Assembly (NCBI RefSeq): GCF_034653355.1
Contig: NZ_JAYEER010000003.1
Location: 434,001 to 498,000, forward strand
Direction: 5' to 3'
DNA length: 64,000 nt
Source of the DNA: Nitrospirillum sp034653355
Lineage (GTDB): Bacteria; Pseudomonadota; Alphaproteobacteria; Azospirillales; Azospirillaceae
A program made the translations under genes and the position numbers. The notes under the pieces are model-generated. The model was not told where the DNA came from. It did not search any database and saw only the letters and a list, made by a program, of their open reading frames with translations. Positions 8,433 through 16,318 of this stretch are shown piece after piece (positions within the stretch are counted from its first letter, which is position 1; each line of letters opens with the position of its first letter).

Positions 8433-9338
8433 ATGACCGACCGGAAGATCCGTCTGGCAGTGATGTCGGACCTCCACAATGAATTCGAGGCGGCGCAAGG
8501 CTCCAGAAGACCGACCGCGGCCTGGTTGGCACTGGATGAGGGCCGCAGGCGCATCCCGGGTCATCCAACGATAGGGCCGCTACTGGATGGCCTAATCGGC
8601 GACCAGATCGACCTCGTCATTCTCGCCGGGGACATCAATGTCGGGGTGCGGGGCATCGAATATGCCCGAGAGGTGGCACAGCTTATCGGTGCGAAGACCG
8701 TCTACGTGATGGGCAATCATGAAGCTTACAACGGCCGCGACCTGGACCTGCTGGCCGAGGAATTCCGGAACGCCGCGGATGCGACGACAGGGTCGGTGAC
8801 ATTTTTGGAGAACGAGGTCGCGGTGTTCGATTTCGACGGTCAACGCCTCCATGTCCTTGGCTGCACGCTGTGGACTGACTACGCGATGAACGGCTCCGAT
8901 TCGGACGAGATCGCGCACTCGATGGAACGTGCCGGGGACAGCTTAAACGACCATGTGCAGATTTCGGTGAATGGGCAGCCGTTCACGCCGTACCTGGCCA
9001 GGCAGAGGCACTTGGCAAGCCGGGCCTGGTTGGCGGAGGAAGTGAAACGCATCCGGGCCGAAGACGGCGAAGACGCCAAAATCCTGATCGTCACGCATCA
9101 CGCCCCAGTCAGGGGCGCAAGCGGACCGCAGTACGTGGGTGATCCGTTGTCACCGGCATTCGCCAGCGACCTGACGGAGGAGATCATTTCCTGGCGGCCG
9201 GTGGCCTGGATCTTCGGGCACACGCATTTCAACTTGGACACCCAGATCGGCGGCACTCGCGTCGTGGCGGCTCAGCGCGGCTACCTGGGCTACGAGCCTG
9301 GATCTGAGGAATTCCGGCCCAAAGTCATTGAGGTCTAG
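8433..9338 (+). CDS. Calcineurin-like metallophosphoesterase
   Basis: A 301-aa cytoplasmic phosphoesterase with all five dimetal-site motifs: SDLHNE (about 11-16), GDIN (about 65), GNHE (about 93), THHAP (about 222) and GHTH (about 262). It lacks a signal peptide. The long insert between the third and fourth motifs may define substrate choice; the substrate cannot be told from the sequence (nucleotide, cyclic dinucleotide, phosphoprotein or nucleic-acid end). Only 17 bases separate it from a second, different metallophosphoesterase gene, so the two almost surely form an operon. Confidence 0.85.
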   Translation: MTDRKIRLAVMSDLHNEFEAAQGSRRPTAAWLALDEGRRRIPGHPTIGPLLDGLIGDQIDLVILAGDINVGVRGIEYAREVAQLIGAKTVYVMGNHEAYNGRDLDLLAEEFRNAADATTGSVTFLENEVAVFDFDGQRLHVLGCTLWTDYAMNGSDSDEIAHSMERAGDSLNDHVQISVNGQPFTPYLARQRHLASRAWLAEEVKRIRAEDGEDAKILIVTHHAPVRGASGPQYVGDPLSPAFASDLTEEIISWRPVAWIFGHTHFNLDTQIGGTRVVAAQRGYLGYEPGSEEFRPKVIEV

Positions 9339-9355
9339 CGACTGAGGAGAAACTG

Positions 9356-10063
9356 ATGCGACGCCCCATCGTGGCGGTGGGTGACCCCCACGGGGATTGG
9401 CAGCCGCTGCTCGAAGTGTGCCAGCGTGTGCGCCCCGCCGCCGTTCTGATAGTCGGGGACTGTGACCTGAGCCGCCCACTTCGGGAAACGCTGGCGCCTT
9501 TGTGGGAGGCTGGCATCCGGGTTCGTTATGTCATTGGGAATCATGACGTCGACAGCCCAGCCTGGTTTGCCAACCTGGTCGAGGACCATCCGACCGGGAA
9601 CCTTCATGGCCGCGCCGAGGAGATTGAAGGCGTGTCGGTTGCCGGGTTGTCGGGAATCTACAGCCCGATGGTCTGGTTCCCGAAATCCACCGATGAGCAC
9701 CTGGGTCCGTTCTTCTGGTCACGCGAGGAATGGCTGCGGAAGCATCCGCATCTACAGCGGCAGCGCGACGTTGGCGCTCGGGATGGCCGTGGGTTACCCA
9801 TCAAATATCACGGCCTGATTTTTCCGGAAGATCACGACCTACTGGCGGAAATCGGGCAGGCGGAAGGGGCCGATATCTTGCTTACCCACGAGGCGCCGCC
9901 AACGCATCGGTATGGCTTTCAGGGGATCCAGCAGGCCGCGGAAGCCTGCCGTGCCAAGCTGGTCATCCATGGACATCATCACCAAAGCTATGAGGGCGTC
10001 CTACCCAACGGCTGCAAGGTCCGCGGCTTGGCAAGAGGTGAACCTTGGGTCGTGCAGCTCTGA
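9356..10063 (+). CDS. Second metallophosphoesterase, partner of the upstream gene
   Basis: A 235-aa calcineurin-like phosphoesterase with GDPHGD (about 9-14), GDCD (about 34), GNHD (about 60), THEAP (about 177) and HGHHH (about 205). The first motif differs from the usual GDxH only by its Pro. A TGAGGAGAAA site lies before the ATG. The protein belongs to a different subgroup from its neighbour, with short N- and C-terminal parts. The tandem arrangement suggests joint action on one substrate or pathway, which is inference. Confidence 0.85.
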   Translation: MRRPIVAVGDPHGDWQPLLEVCQRVRPAAVLIVGDCDLSRPLRETLAPLWEAGIRVRYVIGNHDVDSPAWFANLVEDHPTGNLHGRAEEIEGVSVAGLSGIYSPMVWFPKSTDEHLGPFFWSREEWLRKHPHLQRQRDVGARDGRGLPIKYHGLIFPEDHDLLAEIGQAEGADILLTHEAPPTHRYGFQGIQQAAEACRAKLVIHGHHHQSYEGVLPNGCKVRGLARGEPWVVQL

Positions 10064-10130
10064 TGTGCGCAGTGCTTTGGTGACGGCTTACTGGCATTCA
10101 AGGTGAGTGCTGGTCGACATCGGATTGGCC

Positions 10131-10343
10131 TCACGACAGCCTGCTTCCTGGTGACGGGGCGGTCGCCAAGAGCTGGTCCACCGCCGCCAGGATACGCCGT
10201 GACAGGCTGTACTGGTCCATGTCCCCCTTGCTCAGCCATTCGTCGGCGCGCATGGCCGCGAATGCCGCGGCTTCAGACCCGTGGTGTTTCACCAGGGTGT
10301 TGGCTGCCAGCCAGACATCTCGTTCGCTGACGTGATCGACCAA
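10131..10343 (-). CDS. Small DUF6961-like protein
   Basis: About 70 aa and helical, with VWLAANTLVKHHG, FAAMRADEWLSKGDMDQYS and RRILAAVDQLL. I associate this pattern with a small alphaproteobacterial family (DUF6961) of unknown function, typically found on phage- or island-derived DNA. The TTG start used has GAGGAG upstream; a longer frame reaches 10361. A broken second copy lies at about 16.1 kb on the same strand. Confidence 0.55.
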   Translation of the reverse strand: MVDHVSERDVWLAANTLVKHHGSEAAAFAAMRADEWLSKGDMDQYSLSRRILAAVDQLLATAPSPGSRLS

Positions 10344-10452
10344 ATCACCCGCTCCTCTCAAGCAGCCGGAACCGGACTATGCCTTCACGTTTGGACGCCG
10401 TCTTCAAGGGCATCGTGCATTATCGTTTCGTCCAATCCGGGCCCGTCAACTG

Positions 10453-10731
10453 ATGCCGACACAGCATGCTCCGACCGTCGGTGCGCGGGCGGTAACCCTG
10501 AATATCGGCAGATTACTAAGGGCAGCACGACTGCGACGGCGGCGTTCGAAAACTGCCGTCTCCGATCAGGCAGGGATTTGCCAAGACACGTTGACACGGA
10601 TTGAACAAGGCGACGGCACAGTCTCCCTGGAGGACTATGTCAAGGCGGTCCACGCAGTGGGATTGGGCAGATCGCTGGCGTTCATTCTCGACGCGGAGGC
10701 GGACTTCACAGGGTCCGACGATGTTGCTTAA
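10453..10731 (+). CDS. XRE-family HTH protein (HipB-like)
   Basis: A 92-aa protein. Residues about 17-75 form a Cro/CI-type HTH: IGRLLRAARLRRRRSKTAV, a short loop, then CQDTLTRIEQGDGTVSLEDY. The end of the domain (HAVGLGRSLAFILD) resembles HipB-type antitoxins, but no HipA kinase is present. It lies 56 bases upstream of the large recombinase-like gene on the same strand and may regulate it. Confidence 0.7.
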   Translation: MPTQHAPTVGARAVTLNIGRLLRAARLRRRRSKTAVSDQAGICQDTLTRIEQGDGTVSLEDYVKAVHAVGLGRSLAFILDAEADFTGSDDVA

Positions 10732-10787
10732 CAACGCCCGGCACATCGGGCACAGCACCCGGCCATTTGACTTTCAGCGGACATCTA

Positions 10788-13121
10788 ATGAGCACCGTCG
10801 TCCTGGCCCGAATGATTTCGGATTTCTGCCGAGCCCGCGTGACCCGCGTATTGCCGCCCCGCGAAGCTGAGCAACTTCGCATGCACCTGGTCGATTTAAT
10901 CCGGACCAGAACCCCACCGCCGCGTTCGGGGGCCGCCTTCAACATAACCCAGCTGGCAGTCGCAGCGGATTTGCCTGCCGACATGTTGGAAGCCGCTGCC
11001 ACCACGATTCGTCCGGCGCTGGATGCCATAGTCAGGGGCTTGCGTAAGCTACCTCCGCTGAAGGAACCCAAGCCGTCGGCGCCTTCAACTAACGCTTCCC
11101 GTAAAGGCTTGATATCCCCTGTCGCGGCTGCGTCGCCCAGGCAGCAGGTGGCGTCCGTGATCAGGCGCAAGGAACCAGCTGAGATCGCTCCAGCCAAACC
11201 GAAGAAAAAGACAGGCGTACCGCCGCGCCCTGTCGTCGAGTTTCCAGCTGCTCGTCAGGAAATGCCCACCAACGAGCCAGAGGGATTCAAGGAGGCCCTC
11301 CGGTATCACATGGAGCGGCATGGGGACACCGGCTGGTCGTTGTTTCGTGCCGTCATCCTGAGCGAACCATCGCTGAACTACTCCACCATCTACTACTGGC
11401 TGCGAGGCCGGACGGTGCCGCGGACTCTGAAAACGCGCCGCGTCCTGAAGCTGATTGAACGCCGGTATCGCCTGCCCGAAGGCCATTTGGCGGCCAAGCT
11501 GCCGAATTGTAATTCGGCGCCGAGAGGTCATGATGTCGCCGGTGTCGGTGCCGCTGAACTGCGGCGGCTTGCTTGGCATCTGCCCGATGATTTTGCCAGC
11601 CGTTCGCCGGTCGAGCGAGAACAGATCCTGGAATGGGTCCGTACCAATATCATTACTGGCGCAACGGATTATCGGCTGTTCCACGCGGCGGCAATGAAGC
11701 AGCGTTACGCCTTGCGCTTCCCGGACGTGCCCGTTGGCCACCAGATGCGCCTGGCGCCGGAAGATGATGATCACCACGAGCGTGCTGATCCAGATCTGGG
11801 GCTGGGGACGAAGCTGGCGCCCGCCCGCCTAGCCGGTGAGATGTCCAGCTTAATCCGCTTCAAGACAGCCACCCTGACCAGCATCGGCTTCAAGCGGAAT
11901 GGAGTGTGGGGTGGCGAAACGGCGGCCCAGAAGCTTGAGCACCTCGGGCTTCTGTTCGGTGCCATGGCCGCATCCCCCAGCGGTGCTGTTCAGGGGCTGG
12001 GGGTGCCTCTCCGGCACCTCAGCTTGGCCCTGCTTGCCTTCCCCGCAACGTGGGACTGGTACATCCAATGGCGGGAACGTCGCCGGGGCTTCTACACAGC
12101 CTGGGAGGTCGATATGCTCGCCCTGGCCGCCTCCCTGGTGCGGGCCGAAACCGGTTGGTTGCGGCAGTCCCCCCAGCTGGTCGAAAGCCTGACGCCGATT
12201 CCAGGCTTGGTGTCGGCAGCCGATATCAACGCAGCCAAGGCCGACTGGGCGGACACCTGTGAAGTGCTTCATCGGCATGCCACGGCGCGGGCCCGTGAGC
12301 TCCAGCGGGTGGTCAAGGTCCACCGGGATCCATTCGAACCCATCTTGCCAATTCTGGAGTCGGACAGCCCCGTGGGCGAGTACCGGAAGATTGCCGACGA
12401 GATCTTGGCCCGCATGCCCGATGAGAACCGCTACCCCGTCACGGCGGCTGAAGCTGTCCGATCCCTGCTGTTGATCCGGCTCGGCTTGCACCTGGGTGTC
12501 CGGCAGAAGAACTTGCGTCAGCTCCTGGTAAAGGCCCGTGGCCAAGCTCCATCGACGGAACGGCAGTTGGCCGACCGGCAGTGTGGAGAGCTGAGGTGGA
12601 GCACGCGCGATCAGAGGTGGGAAGTGCTGATCCCGGCGGCGGCGTTCAAGAATGCCACCTCGACCTATTTCGGCGGCAAACCGTTCAGGCTGATCCTGCC
12701 GGACCTGGGCGGGCTGTACGGCTTCATCGATGCCTACTTGGAACGCCACCGGCAGGCACTGCTGCGGGGCGCCGCCGACCCGGGAACCTTTTTCGTGAAG
12801 ACGGTGAAGACCACCTCCATGGACGCGGCCTATAACCAGACGACTTTCTATGAGGCCTGGCGGCTGACCATCCAGCGATACGGCATCTACAACCCCTACA
12901 CCGAGCGCGGGGCCATCAAGGGACTGCTGCCCCATGGCCCCCACAGCGTCCGCGATGTGCTGGCGACGCACATCCTGAAGAAGACTGGCTCCTTCGAGCA
13001 GGCCAGCTACGCGATCCAGGACACGCCCGATACAGTCGCCAACCACTACGCCCGGTTCCTCCCCCAGGATAAGGCGGCATTGGCCGCGCAAGTGCTGAAC
13101 CAGGTGTGGGAGGCGGCCTAA
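10788..13121 (+). CDS. Large divergent tyrosine-recombinase-like protein (777 aa)
   Basis: The last about 220 residues resemble the catalytic domain of tyrosine recombinases. There is an Arg in LHLGVRQKNLRQL (about 571), an HxxR box (HSVRDVLATH, about 718) and a terminal NHYARF whose Tyr (about 753) would be the nucleophile; the usual Gly-His before it reads Gln-Asp. The first about 550 residues are unlike ordinary core-binding domains. They include a Pro/Lys-rich linker (about 85-170), a possible HTH (YSTIYYWLRGRTVPRTLKT, about 205-225) and helical segments. An ordinary integrase has about 400 aa. ATG 10788 is favoured over an upstream TTG. It may be the integrase of this island or a relative with another role; substrate and recombination site are unknown. 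Confidence 0.65.
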   Translation: MSTVVLARMISDFCRARVTRVLPPREAEQLRMHLVDLIRTRTPPPRSGAAFNITQLAVAADLPADMLEAAATTIRPALDAIVRGLRKLPPLKEPKPSAPSTNASRKGLISPVAAASPRQQVASVIRRKEPAEIAPAKPKKKTGVPPRPVVEFPAARQEMPTNEPEGFKEALRYHMERHGDTGWSLFRAVILSEPSLNYSTIYYWLRGRTVPRTLKTRRVLKLIERRYRLPEGHLAAKLPNCNSAPRGHDVAGVGAAELRRLAWHLPDDFASRSPVEREQILEWVRTNIITGATDYRLFHAAAMKQRYALRFPDVPVGHQMRLAPEDDDHHERADPDLGLGTKLAPARLAGEMSSLIRFKTATLTSIGFKRNGVWGGETAAQKLEHLGLLFGAMAASPSGAVQGLGVPLRHLSLALLAFPATWDWYIQWRERRRGFYTAWEVDMLALAASLVRAETGWLRQSPQLVESLTPIPGLVSAADINAAKADWADTCEVLHRHATARARELQRVVKVHRDPFEPILPILESDSPVGEYRKIADEILARMPDENRYPVTAAEAVRSLLLIRLGLHLGVRQKNLRQLLVKARGQAPSTERQLADRQCGELRWSTRDQRWEVLIPAAAFKNATSTYFGGKPFRLILPDLGGLYGFIDAYLERHRQALLRGAADPGTFFVKTVKTTSMDAAYNQTTFYEAWRLTIQRYGIYNPYTERGAIKGLLPHGPHSVRDVLATHILKKTGSFEQASYAIQDTPDTVANHYARFLPQDKAALAAQVLNQVWEAA

Positions 13122-13407
13122 TCCATTTTCTGCCAGCATAGTCGAGATTGCTTCACCGACGTGGGCTCGTGCTATGCTGGCACTCATGCGACGAACTATC
13201 CTACTCGTTGATGACACAAAACACCGCCGACGAGCCTCCGACCGAATGCGTTATGGTGGATCAGCCCGAATCAGGCAGACAGGCAAGAGCTTAAGGGAGG
13301 CTGCCTTGATGTAGACCTCTTATCCAGCTCAAGTCGGAAAGTCCGGAATCGTCGGCAAATATCTTTTTAGCAATTTTGCCTATTTTATCACTCACATAGG
13401 TTAATAA

Positions 13408-15006
13408 ATGCCTCAAGAATTGCCAAAAGAAAGATCTTCGATCGATTTTATACCAAAGGAACTCGAATCCCCTGGCAGCCTGGGAGGTGGTTGGCTCGAA
13501 TTTATCCGGCTTATACCCTCTCTTAGCGTCCCACCTATAATATCTGTACCTGTAACACCTTTGTTAATTGCGATATGGTGCGCAGCACGCCAGATTCCAT
13601 ATTGGGATGTTATTAACGATCTTGGGCAAAGCTCCATCGCATTCCTCTGCATAATATTGGGATCTACATTTGTTGCTTCTTTTTTTATACAGTCTCCAGG
13701 TATAATGAGGATCTGGGATGAATACGAGATCCACAACTTTGGAAAAATTAAGAAGACGCGTTTCACAATGGCCGCTGCCACTGCGCGATGGCGTCGCCTA
13801 AGTTATTATTCTATTGTTATATTTTTAATGATTATAATTCTGGCGTCCGGAGATTTTCTATATGAAAACGGAGCACTTGTTGGCGACAGTTCTCACAATT
13901 CTAGGCTAAACTGGCCGTTCATTATAATATTTTCATCTACATTCTTTTGGGCGGCATTGTATTTATCAGGAATATTTTTTAATTCAAGAAAATTCCGCCT
14001 ATGGAAATATAAAAGGCATAGGATGCTTGGGGCAATTAAGTACCAAAAGTCACCGGCAAGATTAAAGTTCATGGTCTGGACAGGTATATATGTCAAGTTG
14101 TTTATATGGGTCACTATACCGTTGTGGATTCCCATCTATATCCTCTGCAAGATTGTAATCTTTACGGCAAAACGGGCTAAGAGACCAAGCAAAATCAAAG
14201 ATATGACAAAGTCTGCTGCGTTAAGCTTGCGAGGTGCGCTACGTAGTTTTGCAATGAAAATTGGTAAATACCCGGGAAGGATTTCGCACAACATTAAAGA
14301 TTTCGCGCTAAATTTAAAGAAGATGCCAGATACATGGCGCAAGATCGATAAGATTTTAAAGCGAAAAAGGAAGAACAGACTATTTCAAAAGCCCAAACTT
14401 ATCCGCTCTAGGTCGCCCGAAAAACCTGTGCCACAATCTCGATTTGGGACGATAATATCCGGAACCATGATTGTCATCATGGATATACAATGCCTATCTT
14501 TATACTACTACGCCGCCCTGTGCGCCACCGAGAGAATGGCAAAGAATTCCAGAGGTGCAGTGGACGACATAAGGTCATATGCATTCCTCTTTCTCGCTCC
14601 GATGATACCTATTATTGTACTCAATATGTCAATGGAGTGGGCAAAGAGAAGATCGCCACAGGCAGCCTTCGTTGCAGTGGTGATGACCGCTATTTTCATA
14701 TTCTCTGTTTTTCCAGGCACCCCATCCATACTTGACAACCTAGCAAGACCATTAGGTTATGGCGGCGGTCGTCCGATTTATTTATACGTAACTCCAGAAG
14801 CGGCTTGCGCGCACCCTTCTTTATTTAATGCAAAGGTAGAGTGCAACTTGAATGGCTTAGTAAAGACTGAACGTGTGAACCTTGCTTGGCTCGGGGCAAC
14901 AAAGGTCATCGTATGGACTGGCCCGGCGGAAGCCCGTAACGAGGCCGTCGTTTTGGAGCGCAAGGACGTTCCTTCGTTAGAGCCCGTATTCATTCCAGAG
15001 CCGTGA
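13408..15006 (+). CDS. AT-rich polytopic membrane protein of unknown function
   Basis: A 532-aa inner-membrane protein. Hydrophobic segments appear at about residues 45-62, 72-92, 130-150, 167-190, 222-256, 345-366, 385-405 and 412-432. A strongly basic loop of about 85 residues lies between the fifth and sixth (many Lys/Arg, e.g. KILKRKRKNR) and a soluble C-terminal domain of about 90 residues follows. Codon use (ATA, AAA, TTT) and base composition differ sharply from the neighbours, which shows recent transfer. I recognise no family. It is convergent with the TIR gene at 15.1-15.5 kb; a role as membrane effector or receptor in defence is inference from location. Confidence 0.7.
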   Translation: MPQELPKERSSIDFIPKELESPGSLGGGWLEFIRLIPSLSVPPIISVPVTPLLIAIWCAARQIPYWDVINDLGQSSIAFLCIILGSTFVASFFIQSPGIMRIWDEYEIHNFGKIKKTRFTMAAATARWRRLSYYSIVIFLMIIILASGDFLYENGALVGDSSHNSRLNWPFIIIFSSTFFWAALYLSGIFFNSRKFRLWKYKRHRMLGAIKYQKSPARLKFMVWTGIYVKLFIWVTIPLWIPIYILCKIVIFTAKRAKRPSKIKDMTKSAALSLRGALRSFAMKIGKYPGRISHNIKDFALNLKKMPDTWRKIDKILKRKRKNRLFQKPKLIRSRSPEKPVPQSRFGTIISGTMIVIMDIQCLSLYYYAALCATERMAKNSRGAVDDIRSYAFLFLAPMIPIIVLNMSMEWAKRRSPQAAFVAVVMTAIFIFSVFPGTPSILDNLARPLGYGGGRPIYLYVTPEAACAHPSLFNAKVECNLNGLVKTERVNLAWLGATKVIVWTGPAEARNEAVVLERKDVPSLEPVFIPEP

Positions 15007-15078
15007 AATCCGGGCGCCGGTTCATCTACTGGCGCCCTCCCTTTTTCGAACAGGGGCTCTCATGGTCGTGATGTGCGT

Positions 15079-15531
15079 CTATATTTCAGAAGGCCTGCTC
15101 CATTCGGTCACGGACTTACGGATCGCCACCGCCACCTCATACAGCGCCTGGTCCTGGTCGGCCCACCGGGTCACCGGCTTTCCGTCGCGAGGAAGAGCTA
15201 ACAGTTGCCTGAGCGGCGTCGATGACCAATCACATGGCCGCAGGATCACCGGGATGACGCGGCACAGGCCCGCCCGGTGCCGGTCCACCGCCAGCTGCAT
15301 CTCCACGTCATGGCAATAGGCCGACGCCAGGAAGTCCGGGCTCACCAACATCAAGGCAACGTCGGCGGCGGCCAACGCTTCCTGGATCCCCTCATCGATT
15401 TCATCGCCCGGCAGCATCCGCCGGTCGTGCCACACCGCCAACCCACGCCGCTTCAGGGGCGTCAGATGCACCTCCAGGCGATCCCGCAACGCTTCGTCGG
15501 CATGGCAGTACGACATGAAAACCCGAACCAA
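15079..15531 (-). CDS. TIR-domain protein
   Basis: A 150-aa protein made up of a single TIR domain. The opening strand VRVFMSYCHADEALRD, the WHDRRMLPGDEIDEGI segment and the VALMLVSPDFLASAYCHDVE segment match bacterial TIR proteins. The Glu in CHDVEM is in the place of the catalytic Glu of NAD-hydrolysing TIR domains. Bacterial TIR proteins cleave NAD+ or make cyclic ADP-ribose signals during phage defence. The TTG start at 15531 is chosen because GGAGG is six bases upstream and it begins right at the domain; the frame continues to 15621. No SIR2, SLOG or STAND partner is fused or adjacent; the convergent membrane-protein gene is the only candidate partner. Confidence 0.8.
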   Translation of the reverse strand: MVRVFMSYCHADEALRDRLEVHLTPLKRRGLAVWHDRRMLPGDEIDEGIQEALAAADVALMLVSPDFLASAYCHDVEMQLAVDRHRAGLCRVIPVILRPCDWSSTPLRQLLALPRDGKPVTRWADQDQALYEVAVAIRKSVTEWSRPSEI

Positions 15532-15672
15532 GGCGACCTCCAAGGCGCATAGAGGGGACACCAGCCGCGTTCCGTGGCGGCGGTGATTTCCGGCGCCGCT
15601 CATCAGCACGGCGCCCTGCAATAGTTGACTTAGCCGCCCGCGCCCCCTCCGAACGCGGGCGGCCGGAATTCC

Positions 15673-15867
15673 TCAGGGAGCAGGCGGCACTTCAGCGGGG
15701 CGAATTTCCAGGGAAGCGCAATGGGTGGCCATGCCGCCATCCGCTGGGTCGGTGAAGCGATCTGTGACCTGAAGCCGGATGCCGTACAGGTAGATTAGGT
15801 CCGCTACCAGCAGGGACACCTCATCCGGCTCAGACGCGGTGATCAGCAGGGACATCGACGACGTCAT
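15673..15867 (-). CDS. Small protein under a LexA-type box
   Basis: A 64-aa acidic protein with a GGAGGAAGAG site just before the ATG. Its N-terminal half is hydrophobic (MSLLITASEPDEVSLLVADL), and no known domain was recognised. The upstream region contains GTTC-N7-GTTC, the binding site of alphaproteobacterial LexA, so the gene is probably switched on by DNA damage. It is transcribed towards the TIR gene on the same strand, with about 140 bases between them, so damage induction could extend to the TIR gene. Confidence 0.55.
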   Translation of the reverse strand: MTSSMSLLITASEPDEVSLLVADLIYLYGIRLQVTDRFTDPADGGMATHCASLEIRPAEVPPAP

Positions 15868-15911
15868 TCTCTTCCTCCGGTCCGTATGTCAGGAACGCCA
15901 TGAGAGACAAT

Positions 15912-15926
15912 GTTCTCTTTTTGTTC
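15912..15926. promoter_or_regulatory. Predicted LexA (SOS) box
   Basis: The sequence reads GTTC, seven bases, GTTC, an exact match to the alphaproteobacterial SOS direct repeat. It is about 45 bases upstream of the start of the small minus-strand gene, where a promoter is expected. The plus-strand side leads into a gene remnant, so the minus-strand gene is the likely target. Confidence 0.6.
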
Positions 15927-16029
15927 TTATGTCAACGGATCGCTGATACGCATACCTGACAAGGCTAGGGAATGGATGGACGCCACTTTGTTTGGCGCCT
16001 AAAACCCTGTCCCTGAGGTATTCCCTTCA

Positions 16030-16190
16030 CATGACTTGGCCGCTTTCCGGTGCCTTGGCGAACATCAGCCGATCGAAGGCATACAGGATGCGCTTGGACG
16101 GTAGTGGTCCAGGTCGCCCGCCGCCAGCCATTCATCAGCTCATATGGCGGCAAAAACCGGCGCGTCGGTTCCTCCACCCAGAGAGTACGG
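16030..16190 (-). pseudogene. Broken copy of the DUF6961-like small gene
   Basis: In one minus-strand frame this reads VFAAI, a stop, then ADEWLAAGDLDHYR. In the next frame it reads KRILYAFDRLMFAKAPESGQ. Both match the intact gene at 10.1-10.3 kb in order (AFAAMR, ADEWLSKGDMDQYS, RRILAAVDQLLATAPSPG). It is therefore a degraded paralogue with one stop and one frameshift. The copies flank the recombinase-like, membrane-protein and TIR genes. Confidence 0.7.
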
Positions 16191-16318
16191 CCGCCTTTCG
16201 GTTCCGCACGAATAGCAGATGTTCCCCAAGTTAAGCGACATCTAGCCATTACTTTGGGTTGCATTGATCTTATGCGTCCACCAATATGGCGCCAAATTTA
16301 GCAGCCTATGGAAAAGCA

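Noticed and set aside
13186..13314. 42-codon plus-strand frame that begins MRRTILLVDD, like a response regulator
   Set aside because: The similarity covers only the first ten residues and the rest is unrelated. There is no ribosome binding site.
13408..15531. Thoeris system
   Set aside because: A TIR protein is present, but no ThsA-type NADase or SLOG/macro protein is next to it; the neighbour is an unrelated membrane protein.
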